Source: Beijerinckiaceae bacterium | GTDB lineage: Bacteria > Bacteroidota > Bacteroidia > Chitinophagales > Chitinophagaceae | Direction of reading: 5' to 3' | Assembly (NCBI GenBank): GCA_903970475.1 | Contig: CAJCIQ010000011.1 | Location: 1 to 39,182 of the forward strand | DNA length: 39,182 nt | In this document: positions 24,277 to 32,400 of the stretch, one piece after another | Layout: every line of letters starts with the position of its first letter | Numbering within the stretch: position 1 is the first letter of the stretch | Program-made: the position numbers and the translations under genes | Notes under the pieces: generated by a model | What the model saw: only the letters and a program-made list of their open reading frames with translations | Told to the model about the DNA's origin: nothing | Databases searched by the model: none

Positions 24277-24312
24277 AGCCTTTTACAATTGTAGGCAGCA
24301 CATTAACTTAGA
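24277..24312 (-). pseudogene. 3' tail of a second phosphorylase-like gene
   Basis: These 36 bases match the end of the gene at 16121 closely: both contain GTAGGCAGCACA and, a few bases on, ACTTAG. On the minus strand it translates to VNVLPTIVK, paralleling VLSIVLPTIVQ. It begins right after the peptidase E remnant, so a homologous gene was probably lost here, leaving only its last codons. Confidence 0.5.
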
Positions 24313-24314
24313 TA

Positions 24315-26924
24315 ATGGGGGTAGTTGACCTGAAGTCGACGGCCAAAATAGTCACGCTGGTGAGAAAATATTACCATACCTGCTTGCTTGTTATAGGTGT
24401 CGCGACAGCTGCCACCTTAAAAGCCAGCGCCCAGAATGAATATTTGGCTACTTTAAATTACACGACCCTTTCGGTCAATAGGCTTGATCATATTCCTGGT
24501 GTTACCTGGATCACCAACACTGCCACTTACGACCAAAATCACCGGCGATTTTTTTTCCAGGGTAACACCACGGGGGCTCCCCCTTACAATTTATATACGC
24601 TGGATGCGGTGACGGGGGCGGTACTTTATTCGGTGGTTTGTCCGACCTCTGCTACTGGATTGGAAAATGTGTTTGGGCTTCAATATGATAATGCGACGGA
24701 TACGCTGTATGGATTGTACCTTCAGGAAACGCCAAGTTCATTCTCCACATATTTCTGCTGTGTTGATCCTATTACTGGAGCCGTGCACATCCTTAATCAT
24801 ACACCCCTCAACGCCCAGTCCTTTAGTGGGAGTGCCTTCGACACCAAGCATCACCGTTATTTTGCACAGGGTGTTCATTTAATGGTGATTAATGCGTCCA
24901 ATGGGAATGTCCTTTATACGAATCCCTCCGGTAACTTTTCAGATATTGCTTATGATGATGTAACGGGAAAGTTGTATGGTATTGTCCAGTCCCCAAGTAA
25001 TACTGAATTTGATTCAATCGGGATTAGTTCCGGCACTCAATATCCGATTAAGGTACTGCCTGCTATGTCTATTCCGGCTTATGGATGTTATACTATAGAT
25101 GAGGCGATGGGGAGGTATGTTTTTGTAGGGCTGGAAGGTATCGGAACGGTTTGTCAGAAGAATCATTTATTTGCACTCGATATGAATGCTGGTAGTGTGG
25201 TCAGCGACCAGTTATTTCCGTATTCAAATAGCACGGGGAACATCAGTGATGAAAACGTAATCGAATTCAGTTTTGACCATAAAGATGGGGTGTTGTACGT
25301 ATTGAATGGGCATGTGTCGAGTGCGCCTCCTGTGGATTCAGTGGTGATTTCTGTTTCGGCGAACCCAGTTTGCGGGGGAGACAGTGCGTCATTTATGGCA
25401 TTGGTCGGCCAGGGTCTGACAAATCCGTCGTGTCAATGGTTGCTCAATGGAAAGCAAGTCGGAATTGACAGCCCGGGATATATCAATAGTCACCTGGTTT
25501 CTGGTGACACGATTCGTTGTTTGGCCATAACCGATCCCGCCTGTGCTCCTGCTGATACGGTAGTGTCAAATTACATAGTCATGCAGGTGAGTAGTTCGAC
25601 TGCTCCCTCTGTCAGCATTACTTCCAGTGTCACCACGGTTTGTCCTGATAGTGTGGTAACCTTTAGGGCAGTAGCTGCCAATGCAGGTTCCTCTCCTGTT
25701 TATCAGTGGCAGGTCAATGGGGTGGATGTGGGAGCTGATAGCTCTGTTTTTTCTTATCCATCCACCCATGCTATAGATACGGTGGACTGCCTGGTAAACC
25801 CGTTCCAGGGAATTTGTAACTCATCGGCTCCTTCCAATTTGATCATCCTTCAGCAAGCGCTTGTTTCTTTAGATCCGGATCCTTTTTATGTGACGATTCA
25901 ACCTTCCGCTGATCCGATTTGTAAAGGAGCGTCCGTCAGCTTTAAGGCAAGCGTGGCTTCTGTGTTGACTGCTCCCTCTTATCAGTGGACAATGGATAGT
26001 AAACCGGTGGGAGGGGACAGCTTGACTTATGCGAGCAACCAGCTTTCATCCGGGGACACACTGGCCTGCCTGGTCATTGACCATCCGGCTTGTCGGGCTG
26101 CGGATTCGGCCAGCGCAGTCTTGATGGACGTGCAGGTAGTTGATTCTGCTTATCCGGCTGTATCCATCTCTTCTTCGGCCTCCAACATTTGTTCCGGGGA
26201 TACTGTAGATTTTATAGCCGCTGGTATTGGTGGGGGCTCCGGTCCGACCTACCAATGGCTCATCAATGGAATGCCAATTGCAACGGGTGATACCTTGGTG
26301 GATAATGCTTTGTCAAATGGGGACCTTATTCGTTGCTTAATGACCAGCAGCCTTAGCTGTACGAGTCAGGTGTCTTCGGGTAATCAAATAATTATGCTGG
26401 TGAATCCAAGGCCAGGAATTGTTTTTTCCCCTGATACCTTGATCCTGGTCCCGGGATCTTCCACGGTGTTATCTCCAGGAATCACAGGAAGCATTGCCAC
26501 TTACCAATGGACTCCATCTACTGGGCTGAGTGATCCTACAATGGCGATGCCGCAGGCTGCTCCCCGCGCTACGACAACTTATCAACTGCGGGTGACCGGG
26601 GCGGATGGCTGTACCGCAAACGCTTTCCAAACAGTCATGGTCTATTATCTCTTGAAAATGCCTGGAGCATTCACCCCTAATGGGGACGGGATAAACGATG
26701 TTTTCAGAATTCCTCCCTCCACGCCTCAAAAGATTGCTTTTTTCAAGGTCTATAACCGATGGGGTAACCTAGTGTTTCAAACAAGTGACGCCAACCAGGG
26801 TTGGGATGGGACCCTTCAGCAACAATTGCAGCCTCCAGGGGCTTATATATGGGAAATTCAATTCCAGGACCCATTAACCCATAAGTATTTGATCCAAACG
26901 GGCACTGTATCATTGATGCGGTAG
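24315..26924 (+). CDS. Secreted Ig-repeat protein with T9SS/gliding C-terminal domain
   Basis: An 869-residue surface or secreted protein. An N-terminal hydrophobic segment ending KASAQ is a signal peptide. Residues about 40-340 form a repetitive beta-rich part, with pieces like YDNATDTLYGLY and YDDVTGKLYGI, that resembles a beta-propeller. Then come about four Ig-like repeats of ~90-95 residues each with a SxNPVCxGDSxSFxA start and SYQWxxNGxxVGxDS core. The C-terminus has PGAFTPNGDGINDVFRI and IAFFKVYNRWGNLVFQT, the gliding-motility-associated CHU_C domain that directs export by the type IX system. It is likely an adhesin or a cell-surface glycan binder. No catalytic motif is seen. It lies alone. 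Confidence 0.85.
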   Translation: MGVVDLKSTAKIVTLVRKYYHTCLLVIGVATAATLKASAQNEYLATLNYTTLSVNRLDHIPGVTWITNTATYDQNHRRFFFQGNTTGAPPYNLYTLDAVTGAVLYSVVCPTSATGLENVFGLQYDNATDTLYGLYLQETPSSFSTYFCCVDPITGAVHILNHTPLNAQSFSGSAFDTKHHRYFAQGVHLMVINASNGNVLYTNPSGNFSDIAYDDVTGKLYGIVQSPSNTEFDSIGISSGTQYPIKVLPAMSIPAYGCYTIDEAMGRYVFVGLEGIGTVCQKNHLFALDMNAGSVVSDQLFPYSNSTGNISDENVIEFSFDHKDGVLYVLNGHVSSAPPVDSVVISVSANPVCGGDSASFMALVGQGLTNPSCQWLLNGKQVGIDSPGYINSHLVSGDTIRCLAITDPACAPADTVVSNYIVMQVSSSTAPSVSITSSVTTVCPDSVVTFRAVAANAGSSPVYQWQVNGVDVGADSSVFSYPSTHAIDTVDCLVNPFQGICNSSAPSNLIILQQALVSLDPDPFYVTIQPSADPICKGASVSFKASVASVLTAPSYQWTMDSKPVGGDSLTYASNQLSSGDTLACLVIDHPACRAADSASAVLMDVQVVDSAYPAVSISSSASNICSGDTVDFIAAGIGGGSGPTYQWLINGMPIATGDTLVDNALSNGDLIRCLMTSSLSCTSQVSSGNQIIMLVNPRPGIVFSPDTLILVPGSSTVLSPGITGSIATYQWTPSTGLSDPTMAMPQAAPRATTTYQLRVTGADGCTANAFQTVMVYYLLKMPGAFTPNGDGINDVFRIPPSTPQKIAFFKVYNRWGNLVFQTSDANQGWDGTLQQQLQPPGAYIWEIQFQDPLTHKYLIQTGTVSLMR

Positions 26925-27061
26925 GAAGCATTTCCAACCTGCGCCGGATAGCACGCCAAGTAGAAGGTGTTAATTGAATTTCAGCCTTCCGCCAGGTGAA
27001 GCATCGAAAAGATCAAAGTCGAAATGCTTTAGCGCCAGATCGACCTTATTGAAGCGGGCTG
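26925..27061. other. Intergenic, no gene
   Basis: Short spacer after the Ig-repeat gene. It leads into the AraC remnant; short frames with stops here have no recognisable homology. Confidence 0.4.
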
Positions 27062-27494
27062 CATGAACGCCTGGCTGGAAAGCTAACCTGCTATCAGTCC
27101 GGTGAGCCGCACCAGGTTATTAATATCGCTGAACATTCGAGGCACATTCATGTAGAAATTGAGCCTCTTTTTTTCCAAAACAATCTAATACCTGAAAGCG
27201 ACCTCTTTTCGGCAATGACAGCAACTCCCGATGGCCGATTTCTGATGCTGAGTATCTTTAAGGAATTGCGCTCACCTGATGAATACTCGCCATCATCGAT
27301 CAATGTATCACTCCTGAATCTGGCTAACAAGGGCGGTCCAATCAAATATTGAGAAGGCGTTGTTACTGTTAAAAGGAGATGATATTGCGCTTTCGAGCGT
27401 AGCATACGAATGCGGATTTTCTGATCAAAGCCAATTTATCAGAACGTTCAAAAGCCTAACAGGATTTTTGCCCACGCAATATCGGCAATGGTGA
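27062..27494 (+). pseudogene. AraC-family regulator, degraded
   Basis: Two frames each carry part of an AraC protein. From 27062 an open frame gives HSRHIHVEIEPLFF and continues to a stop near 27351; this resembles the cupin-type sensory half of Bacteroidota AraC proteins. From about 27346 a second frame gives ALLLLKGDDIALSSVAYECG then FSDQSQFIRTFKSLTGFLPT, which is the second HTH, ending at TGA 27492-27494. The first HTH and the linker between are missing, and the frames differ, so the gene is broken. Confidence 0.65.
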
Positions 27495-27560
27495 GGTTTT
27501 CCATCATAATTGGAAACCGGAGGCTTAGGCTTCAGCATTGGAATAGCTCCCTTTGCGCCC

Positions 27561-28973
27561 TTAATATTTCCCTACTTGTCCTTTAACCGAACTGAATATC
27601 CTTTGAGCATTAAAGCCAACCCCATCCTTAAACACCCAGATGATCTTCCGGATGTTCTTGATATCCTGAGAAATATCGCCATCGATAACCACCAAGTCGG
27701 CGGCCTTACCGACTTCGATGGAGCCGATCTTGTTATCCAGTCCCAGGGCCTTTGCGCCGTTGTAGGTGGCAATGCGAATAGCTTCTATGGGGCTGAACCC
27801 CGCGTTCGTTAGCAGTTCGATGGACTGCTGTGAGCCGTATCCCGCGAGGGTAGCACCGCTGCCGGTGGGATCAGTGCCTACGGCCAAGAGACCACCGGCG
27901 TCTGAAAACTGCTTTTCTATTTTCATTTCCTCCAGCATGGCTTTGTTGCCGAAGGGATTGCGCATTTTGTTGTAGTGCGTCAGGAACATATCCCGGGTAT
28001 CTGGCGCCATGGCCTCCAGTACCTCGGGGCGGATCGTAGTATCCAGGGTAGTCATGTTGTAGAGTACGGCAAGGGTGGATGTTACGGTCACTCTTTTATC
28101 AATGAGGAATCGGATCAGGTCCTTTACATACGGTGAATCCGCCGATCCGATGGGGGGCACATATAGTGGACAGGCATTCTCCTTTTTATGGGGAACAAAA
28201 TCGGTGGACACAGAAAAACCATGTTCCAACTGGTCAATACCCATCTCCGCGGCCTCGCGATAGGTAACGGCACATAAATGGCCAGTGACTTTTAGCCCTT
28301 TGGCATGGGCCTCGTCTATGGCAGCTTTGAGTGAAGGCTTATCGATGAACATGTATCCTTTGAAAGAGGTGCAGCCCTGGCTGGCCCAGAAGTCCACAAA
28401 GGCCTTAGCCTCGGCAGGGCCGCTCAATTCATGCATCTGAGGGAAGATGCTGCCTTTTCCCTCCATATAGGGGGCAGTCACATCCATTGCTGGCCCTAGA
28501 ATCTTTCCCTGATCTATATCCCTTTTGAGGTTCAGGTCAGAATAGGGCTCAATGCTTCCAGCGGTACGAATCATGGTGGCGCCGCAGGCTAGGTACAGTT
28601 TGGGGAAGGTGACGGGCAATTGCTTGAGATTCAAATAGCTGAAATCAGATGGGTAGGCAGCATAATACATGTGTTCATGCACGAGGACGAAACCTGGCAA
28701 TAGGGATTTCCCGGTCAGGTCTATAGTGGTAACCCCTGGAGGGACGGAAAGTTTTTTGCTATCATCGACCGCAGTTATCAAGCCGTTGCGGACGATCACC
28801 GTTTGGTCTTCCAGCACCTTTAGCTGTTTGACATCGGCGAGCTTGCAATGGGTAAAGGCAATAGCCGAGGAATCGTAATCAATGAAATTCTTTACCGCGG
28901 ATGAATAGGTGGTTTGGGAGATCGCCTGCAAACCGATGATCAGGTAAAAGCCGGCGAGGAGCCATTTTTTCAT
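27561..28973 (-). CDS. Secreted amidohydrolase, imidazolonepropionase/prolidase-like
   Basis: A 470-residue metal-dependent hydrolase with a signal peptide (MKKWLLAGFYLIIGLQAISQ). The metal site has His99 and His101 in LVHEHMYYA, His232 in VTGHLC and His251 in LEHGFS, Lys205 in SFKGYM, and Asp368 in VGTDPT. GSIEVGKAADLVVIDGD is the C-terminal signature of cytosine deaminase/imidazolonepropionase-type proteins. Secreted relatives cleave Xaa-Pro or cyclic amides; the substrate here is unknown. Its promoter carries the 16-bp operator shared with the ArsR operon at 29.6 kb, so it is probably part of that regulon. The full metal set argues for an active enzyme. Confidence 0.9.
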   Translation of the reverse strand: MKKWLLAGFYLIIGLQAISQTTYSSAVKNFIDYDSSAIAFTHCKLADVKQLKVLEDQTVIVRNGLITAVDDSKKLSVPPGVTTIDLTGKSLLPGFVLVHEHMYYAAYPSDFSYLNLKQLPVTFPKLYLACGATMIRTAGSIEPYSDLNLKRDIDQGKILGPAMDVTAPYMEGKGSIFPQMHELSGPAEAKAFVDFWASQGCTSFKGYMFIDKPSLKAAIDEAHAKGLKVTGHLCAVTYREAAEMGIDQLEHGFSVSTDFVPHKKENACPLYVPPIGSADSPYVKDLIRFLIDKRVTVTSTLAVLYNMTTLDTTIRPEVLEAMAPDTRDMFLTHYNKMRNPFGNKAMLEEMKIEKQFSDAGGLLAVGTDPTGSGATLAGYGSQQSIELLTNAGFSPIEAIRIATYNGAKALGLDNKIGSIEVGKAADLVVIDGDISQDIKNIRKIIWVFKDGVGFNAQRIFSSVKGQVGKY

Positions 28974-29010
28974 ATAGCGGTTAGGTTTAAGAAGCCAATT
29001 GATTACAAAT

Positions 29011-29032
29011 ATATATGCAACCGATCGGCTTC
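29011..29032 (-). promoter_or_regulatory. Operator and -7 element of the amidohydrolase gene
   Basis: GAAGCCGATCGGTTGC on the minus strand (29032-29017) is identical to two copies in the ArsR promoter. It is followed by the minus-strand -7-like TATATTTG, which leads to the amidohydrolase ATG at 28973 about 35 bases on. The -33 position is weaker (TTTTCG). A degraded second half-site, AATTGGCTTC, lies closer to the gene. Confidence 0.6.
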
Positions 29033-29074
29033 GAAAATTTATTTTGAAGGGGCAGCCCCAATCAAAAAAAGAGG

Positions 29075-29533
29075 CTAGGGTAGACCTGACAACGTTATAA
29101 AATGGCTTGCTTTATACCCCTGGGTTTGCTTAAACCCCAATTTTTCATAAAAGGCATAAGCGACTTCATTATCTGTGAATAATCGCAATACGGTGAAATG
29201 ATAACCAGCTTCCCCGATTATTTTATTCATGATCAAAGTCGCATAACCTTTCCGGCGTTGGGCCTCCTGAATATACAGGTGTCGCACCCTCCCTACCTTG
29301 GGTGCGAGGGTATAGGGATCTACATTCAGTCCTCCGATACCTATCAGATCATTTCCAATAAATAATCCCCATAGATTTTCTCCTAGCTTATCAAACTTGT
29401 TCGCCCCACTATACCAGTCATCAATTGTTTTTTCTACAAAATGATAACCAAGTCGCTTGGATTCACCAACCAAGGATTGCAATCCTTCAATATTCCCATC
29501 TGTAATTTCAATGAGTTCGCCTGGCATGTTCAA
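29075..29533 (-). CDS. GNAT-family N-acetyltransferase
   Basis: A complete 152-residue acetyl-CoA-dependent transferase. The acetyl-CoA site is VRHLYIQEAQRRKGYATLIM (R/Q-x-x-G-x-A), and the ending AYAFYEKLGFKQT is the usual family terminus. GNAT enzymes acetylate small amines, antibiotics or proteins; the substrate is unclear. Its start is divergent from the ArsR gene, and the space between holds the two operators and the ArsR promoter. A -7-like TAAATTTG sits three bases before the ATG, which would make a near-leaderless message; the operator could also affect it. Confidence 0.87.
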   Translation of the reverse strand: MNMPGELIEITDGNIEGLQSLVGESKRLGYHFVEKTIDDWYSGANKFDKLGENLWGLFIGNDLIGIGGLNVDPYTLAPKVGRVRHLYIQEAQRRKGYATLIMNKIIGEAGYHFTVLRLFTDNEVAYAFYEKLGFKQTQGYKASHFITLSGLP

Positions 29534-29558
29534 ATTTAAAACAAAGGCGAAAAATAAA

Positions 29559-29606
29559 TTTTGCGAAGCCGATCGGTTGCGTATATTTGTGAAGCCGATC
29601 GGTTGC
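29559..29606 (+). promoter_or_regulatory. ArsR-operon promoter with two 16-bp operators
   Basis: TTTTG (-33, 29559-29563) and TATATTTG (-7, 29582-29589) are 18 bases apart. Operator copy 1 (29565-29580, GAAGCCGATCGGTTGC) fills the spacer between them, and copy 2 (29591-29606), identical, begins right after the -7 element and covers the transcription start. A protein bound to both would exclude RNA polymerase completely. The core CCGATCGG is palindromic. Confidence 0.7.
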
Positions 29607-29634
29607 GCATGTAGATGACCGGACGGCTTACACT

Positions 29635-29955
29635 ATGAGAAGAGACATTTTTCAAGCCATTGCAGACCCTACCCGACGAGCGATCCTGGTGCTGATCGCT
29701 GTGCAGGCAATGACCCCGAATGGCATTGCCGAGCACTTCGATATTACCAGGCAATCTATATCCAAACATTTGCGTATCCTGTCGGAATGTGACCTTCTGG
29801 CTCAAAAGCAGGAGGGTAGGGAAATCTTTTATGAACTTAAAATCGAGAAGATGAAAGAAATCGATATCTGGCTAGACCAGTTCCGGAAGATTATCGAGGA
29901 AAGATTCCAGAATCTTGATCAATTATTGTTCACGCTAAAAAATAAGAAAAAATGA
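29635..29955 (+). CDS. ArsR-family transcriptional repressor
   Basis: A 106-residue winged-helix regulator. RRDIFQAIADPTRRAILVL is the opening of the ArsR subgroup that accompanies SRPBCC proteins. The HTH is ITRQSISKHLRILSECDLLA and the wing is QKQEGREIFYEL. No Cys metal site is present, so it is not an arsenic or metal sensor; members of this type sense other ligands. It is the first gene of an operon and probably binds the 16-bp operators at 29565, 29591 and 29017. Confidence 0.92.
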   Translation: MRRDIFQAIADPTRRAILVLIAVQAMTPNGIAEHFDITRQSISKHLRILSECDLLAQKQEGREIFYELKIEKMKEIDIWLDQFRKIIEERFQNLDQLLFTLKNKKK

Positions 29956-30458
29956 ATTTGCTATTTGATTTTATCGTTGACAAGGATGCGAAAACCATTT
30001 TCATTACGCGTGAATTTGCCGCCGATGTTGATCTCGTCTGGGACGCCTTTACAAAACCGGAAATGATAGTCCAGTGGACAGCTCCCAAGCCTTATAGGGC
30101 CCATTTTAAGGAAATGGACTTTCGTGTAGGAGGCCGTTCACTAATGGCCATGATCTCTCCCGATAATCAATACCATTGGTCTAAGGTTGAATTCCTGGAG
30201 ATTGACCCCCAAACCAGCTTCACTGGGAGGAATTCATTCTCCGATGAATACGGTAACACGCTCCATGATCGCTTTTCACTGACCAAGACCTCCTTCAAGC
30301 AGGATAAAGATATAACTGTGGTTCACATCGAAAAGATATTCGATGATCTTGAAGTCCTTGAAATGATGGTGGCCAGAGGCTTCAAAGAGGGTACTGCTTC
30401 AACAATGGAATACCTGAACGAATACTTAAACACATTGGTTGCCGACAAAAAAGCTTAA
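29952..30458 (+). CDS. SRPBCC (AHSA1-like) domain protein
   Basis: A 168-residue START/Bet v1-fold protein of the AHSA1 family that pairs with ArsR regulators in many bacteria. The start shares ATGA with the ArsR stop, so the two are translationally coupled. The sequence FAADVDLVWDAFTKPEMIVQW and later MMVARGFKEGTASTMEYLNE fit the family. These proteins bind hydrophobic ligands in a large cavity; the ligand is unknown. It may sense or sequester the effector of ArsR. Confidence 0.9.
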   Translation: MNLLFDFIVDKDAKTIFITREFAADVDLVWDAFTKPEMIVQWTAPKPYRAHFKEMDFRVGGRSLMAMISPDNQYHWSKVEFLEIDPQTSFTGRNSFSDEYGNTLHDRFSLTKTSFKQDKDITVVHIEKIFDDLEVLEMMVARGFKEGTASTMEYLNEYLNTLVADKKA

Positions 30459-30460
30459 TT

Positions 30461-31042
30461 ATGAGAAAGTTAATCATGAAGATGTCGATGTCACTCGACG
30501 GTTTTGTAAGTGACGCTAATGGAAAGAATGAATGGGTGTTCAAGACAGGTGACCCGGAGTCACAGGCTTGGAGTGTGGGGGAGCTAACCCAGGCGGGATT
30601 GATTATCATGGGTAGGAAATCCTTTGAGAATATGTCGCCTTACTGGCCGACGGCGACGGGACCTTTTGCTGTGCCTATGAACGACATCCCCAAGGCGGTA
30701 TTTACCAAATCAGGATACAAGGGGATTCCACATAAGGAGGGTGAGTCACCGGCGGAGGCATCCTGGGCAGAAACTACGGTTTTCAACGGCGATCTGACCG
30801 AGGTTATACAAAAGCTCAAAGAGGGGGATGGGAAGCCTATCGTAGCCCTTGGCGGTGCTGGATTTATGCAGAGCCTCATAGCAACGGGGCTCATTGATGA
30901 ATACCACCTGGGCATCCATCCTGTGGCTTTGGGCTCGGGGTTATCGATCTTCAGCGGTCTTGCAACGCCGCTTTACCTGAAGTTGGTGGATACAAAGGTA
31001 TTTCCGGGAGGAGCCATTGCAAAAACATTTCATCCCGCATAA
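30461..31042 (+). CDS. Dihydrofolate reductase-like (RibD C-terminal domain) protein
   Basis: A 193-residue protein of the DHFR/RibD-C fold, which reduces with NADPH. The N-terminal MSLDGFVSDANGKNEWVF and the middle LIIMGRKSFENMSPYWP are family motifs; KPIVALGGAGFMQSLIATGL is the nucleotide loop; it ends with DEYHLGIHPVALGSG. It starts two bases after the SRPBCC stop, so all three form one operon. Substrate unknown; riboflavin synthesis is unlikely because the RibD deaminase half is absent. Confidence 0.92.
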   Translation: MRKLIMKMSMSLDGFVSDANGKNEWVFKTGDPESQAWSVGELTQAGLIIMGRKSFENMSPYWPTATGPFAVPMNDIPKAVFTKSGYKGIPHKEGESPAEASWAETTVFNGDLTEVIQKLKEGDGKPIVALGGAGFMQSLIATGLIDEYHLGIHPVALGSGLSIFSGLATPLYLKLVDTKVFPGGAIAKTFHPA

Positions 31043-31054
31043 GTGCTTTGACGC

Positions 31055-31306
31055 TCAGAGCTGTTTCCTTAATTCTACCAGTTCGAGTGAGGTCAATGGC
31101 CGGCTACCGAATTGATTATCTGCCGGGAATCCGAATTTCTTCCCCGTTAGCTTGAAACCATAACGGAGGTAATAATCAATTAATTCCTTTCTCAAAGAAA
31201 TTACGTCCAGCGATAATAGGGAAATCCCTCGGTTTCTGGTCATGGAATCGGCGTTCATTCTGTCGCCCTCAATCAGGTCAGCTTCTGTCGTCCAGCCTTG
31301 TACCAA
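31055..31306 (-). pseudogene. GNAT acetyltransferase, 3' fragment
   Basis: An 83-codon open frame. Residues from about 25 on, including GISLLSLDVISLRKELIDYY, then YLRYGFKLTGKKFGFP, give the C-terminal third of a GNAT enzyme. The preceding AcCoA-binding part is missing. Its start overlaps the end of the truncated regulator gene next door, in another frame. I read it as the remaining end of a gene cut by a deletion that joined it to the Crp gene. Confidence 0.65.
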
Positions 31307-31832
31307 GGTAAGACGCGGTTAACCGCAAAGAAATACGTTGATCAAGATCAGGGTATTTCTGTTTAAAGCCCTCATACATTTCTAAAGCGGTAAATGAATT
31401 ACTTTGAATAAACCGGTTTTGCAAGGCAACAAAACTGTTTTGCCATCTTTGAATGGTGAATTTCTGATAAGCGGGGATCCGGTCGATTAATAAATCATAA
31501 TTTGCCTTACTGATGCTCAATAGCTCGGTATCTTCAAGGGCTTGGTAGGAGAAAAAACACGGTGTTAAATGCAGGAAGCTTTCTATCTCCACCACCCACC
31601 AATTTTCTATGGCAAATTTTGTCACGTATTCAAGGCCTTTGCCGTCAGTGTAGCAGATTTTCAGGCAGCCTTGGTTTACAAAATAATCATACCTGCATAT
31701 GTCACCGGCCCTGATCAGGAAATCCTTTTTTTTGACAGTCTTCGTTTCCAGAACGGATATAAATAGTTCGGTTTCTGATGGAGAGCGCTCCGCACGCTGG
31801 GAAATACTGGATAAGATGGAATCAACGTTCAT
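31278..31832 (-). pseudogene. Crp/Fnr-family regulator, C-terminally truncated
   Basis: About 184 residues. The N-terminal cyclic-nucleotide-binding-type domain is intact: KKDFLIRAGDICRYDYFVNQ, then YVTKFAIENWWVVEIESF and DTELLSISKANYDLL. The C-terminal HTH begins (QRISLRLTASYLG), but its recognition helix, normally about TPEFLSRIRK, is replaced by TRLDDRS and a stop. The frame ends where the GNAT homology starts, so the ends of two genes have been joined by deletion. It could still bind ligand but probably not DNA. I take the ATG at 31832 as the start, since MNVDSILSSI is the usual opening. Confidence 0.7.
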
Positions 31833-31898
31833 AAACAGTGATACAATATTAAAAATTAACTTCAATAGCTTACATTAGGATGAGGGAAAAATATTTTT

Positions 31899-32396
31899 AT
31901 GCCAGAACAATGGAGTAACTTTTTTGTGATGGTGGGCGGTGGCGCAGCCGCGCTTGCAGGCCTGATTTTCGTCGCTATGTCGATCAATCATGAGATCATT
32001 ATCCAAAACACTACACATAAGAACCGGGCCATTAACATGCTTTCAGGCTTCTCTGCCATTTTTATGGCAAGTTGCCTGGCCCTTATCGGCAACCAATACC
32101 TGGGCGCGCTCGGTTTTGAGTGGCTCCTGCTCTGGCTCATTGCCACCACCATCTTCATCCGGGGTTATGTGATAGCCATCAAAACGGGTATGAGTTCTGT
32201 CGGATTGAATTTGCCTCGTCTTGCTGGGGGGACCATCTGTTACCTCGCTGAAGTTGTCGGCGCCATTTTCATTATTCTTGGATATAGCGCTGGGTTTTAC
32301 GTGGCTGCTATTGGAATCGTTGTTTTATTCGCCTTCCTCATTTCAGGCGCGTGGCTTCTGATGATCGGCATCTACGAAGACAGGACGAAAAGATGA
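31899..32396 (+). CDS. Small four-pass membrane protein, unknown function
   Basis: A 165-residue membrane protein with four hydrophobic segments at about 8-27, 48-65, 73-92 and 108-155 (the last possibly two). It begins FFVMVGGGAAALAGLIFVAMSI, an opening shared by a widespread but uncharacterised family of small membrane proteins. It has a charged C-terminus (YEDRTKR). It lies 66 bases upstream-divergent from the Crp-like pseudogene. No catalytic residues are evident. Confidence 0.6.
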   Translation: MPEQWSNFFVMVGGGAAALAGLIFVAMSINHEIIIQNTTHKNRAINMLSGFSAIFMASCLALIGNQYLGALGFEWLLLWLIATTIFIRGYVIAIKTGMSSVGLNLPRLAGGTICYLAEVVGAIFIILGYSAGFYVAAIGIVVLFAFLISGAWLLMIGIYEDRTKR

Positions 32397-32400
32397 CCTC

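Noticed and set aside
26046..26255. Minus-strand frames in the Ig-repeat gene
   Set aside because: These are shadows of repeated coding sequence.
30640..30915. Minus-strand frame opposite the DHFR-like gene
   Set aside because: It is contained in a gene with clear family motifs on the plus strand.
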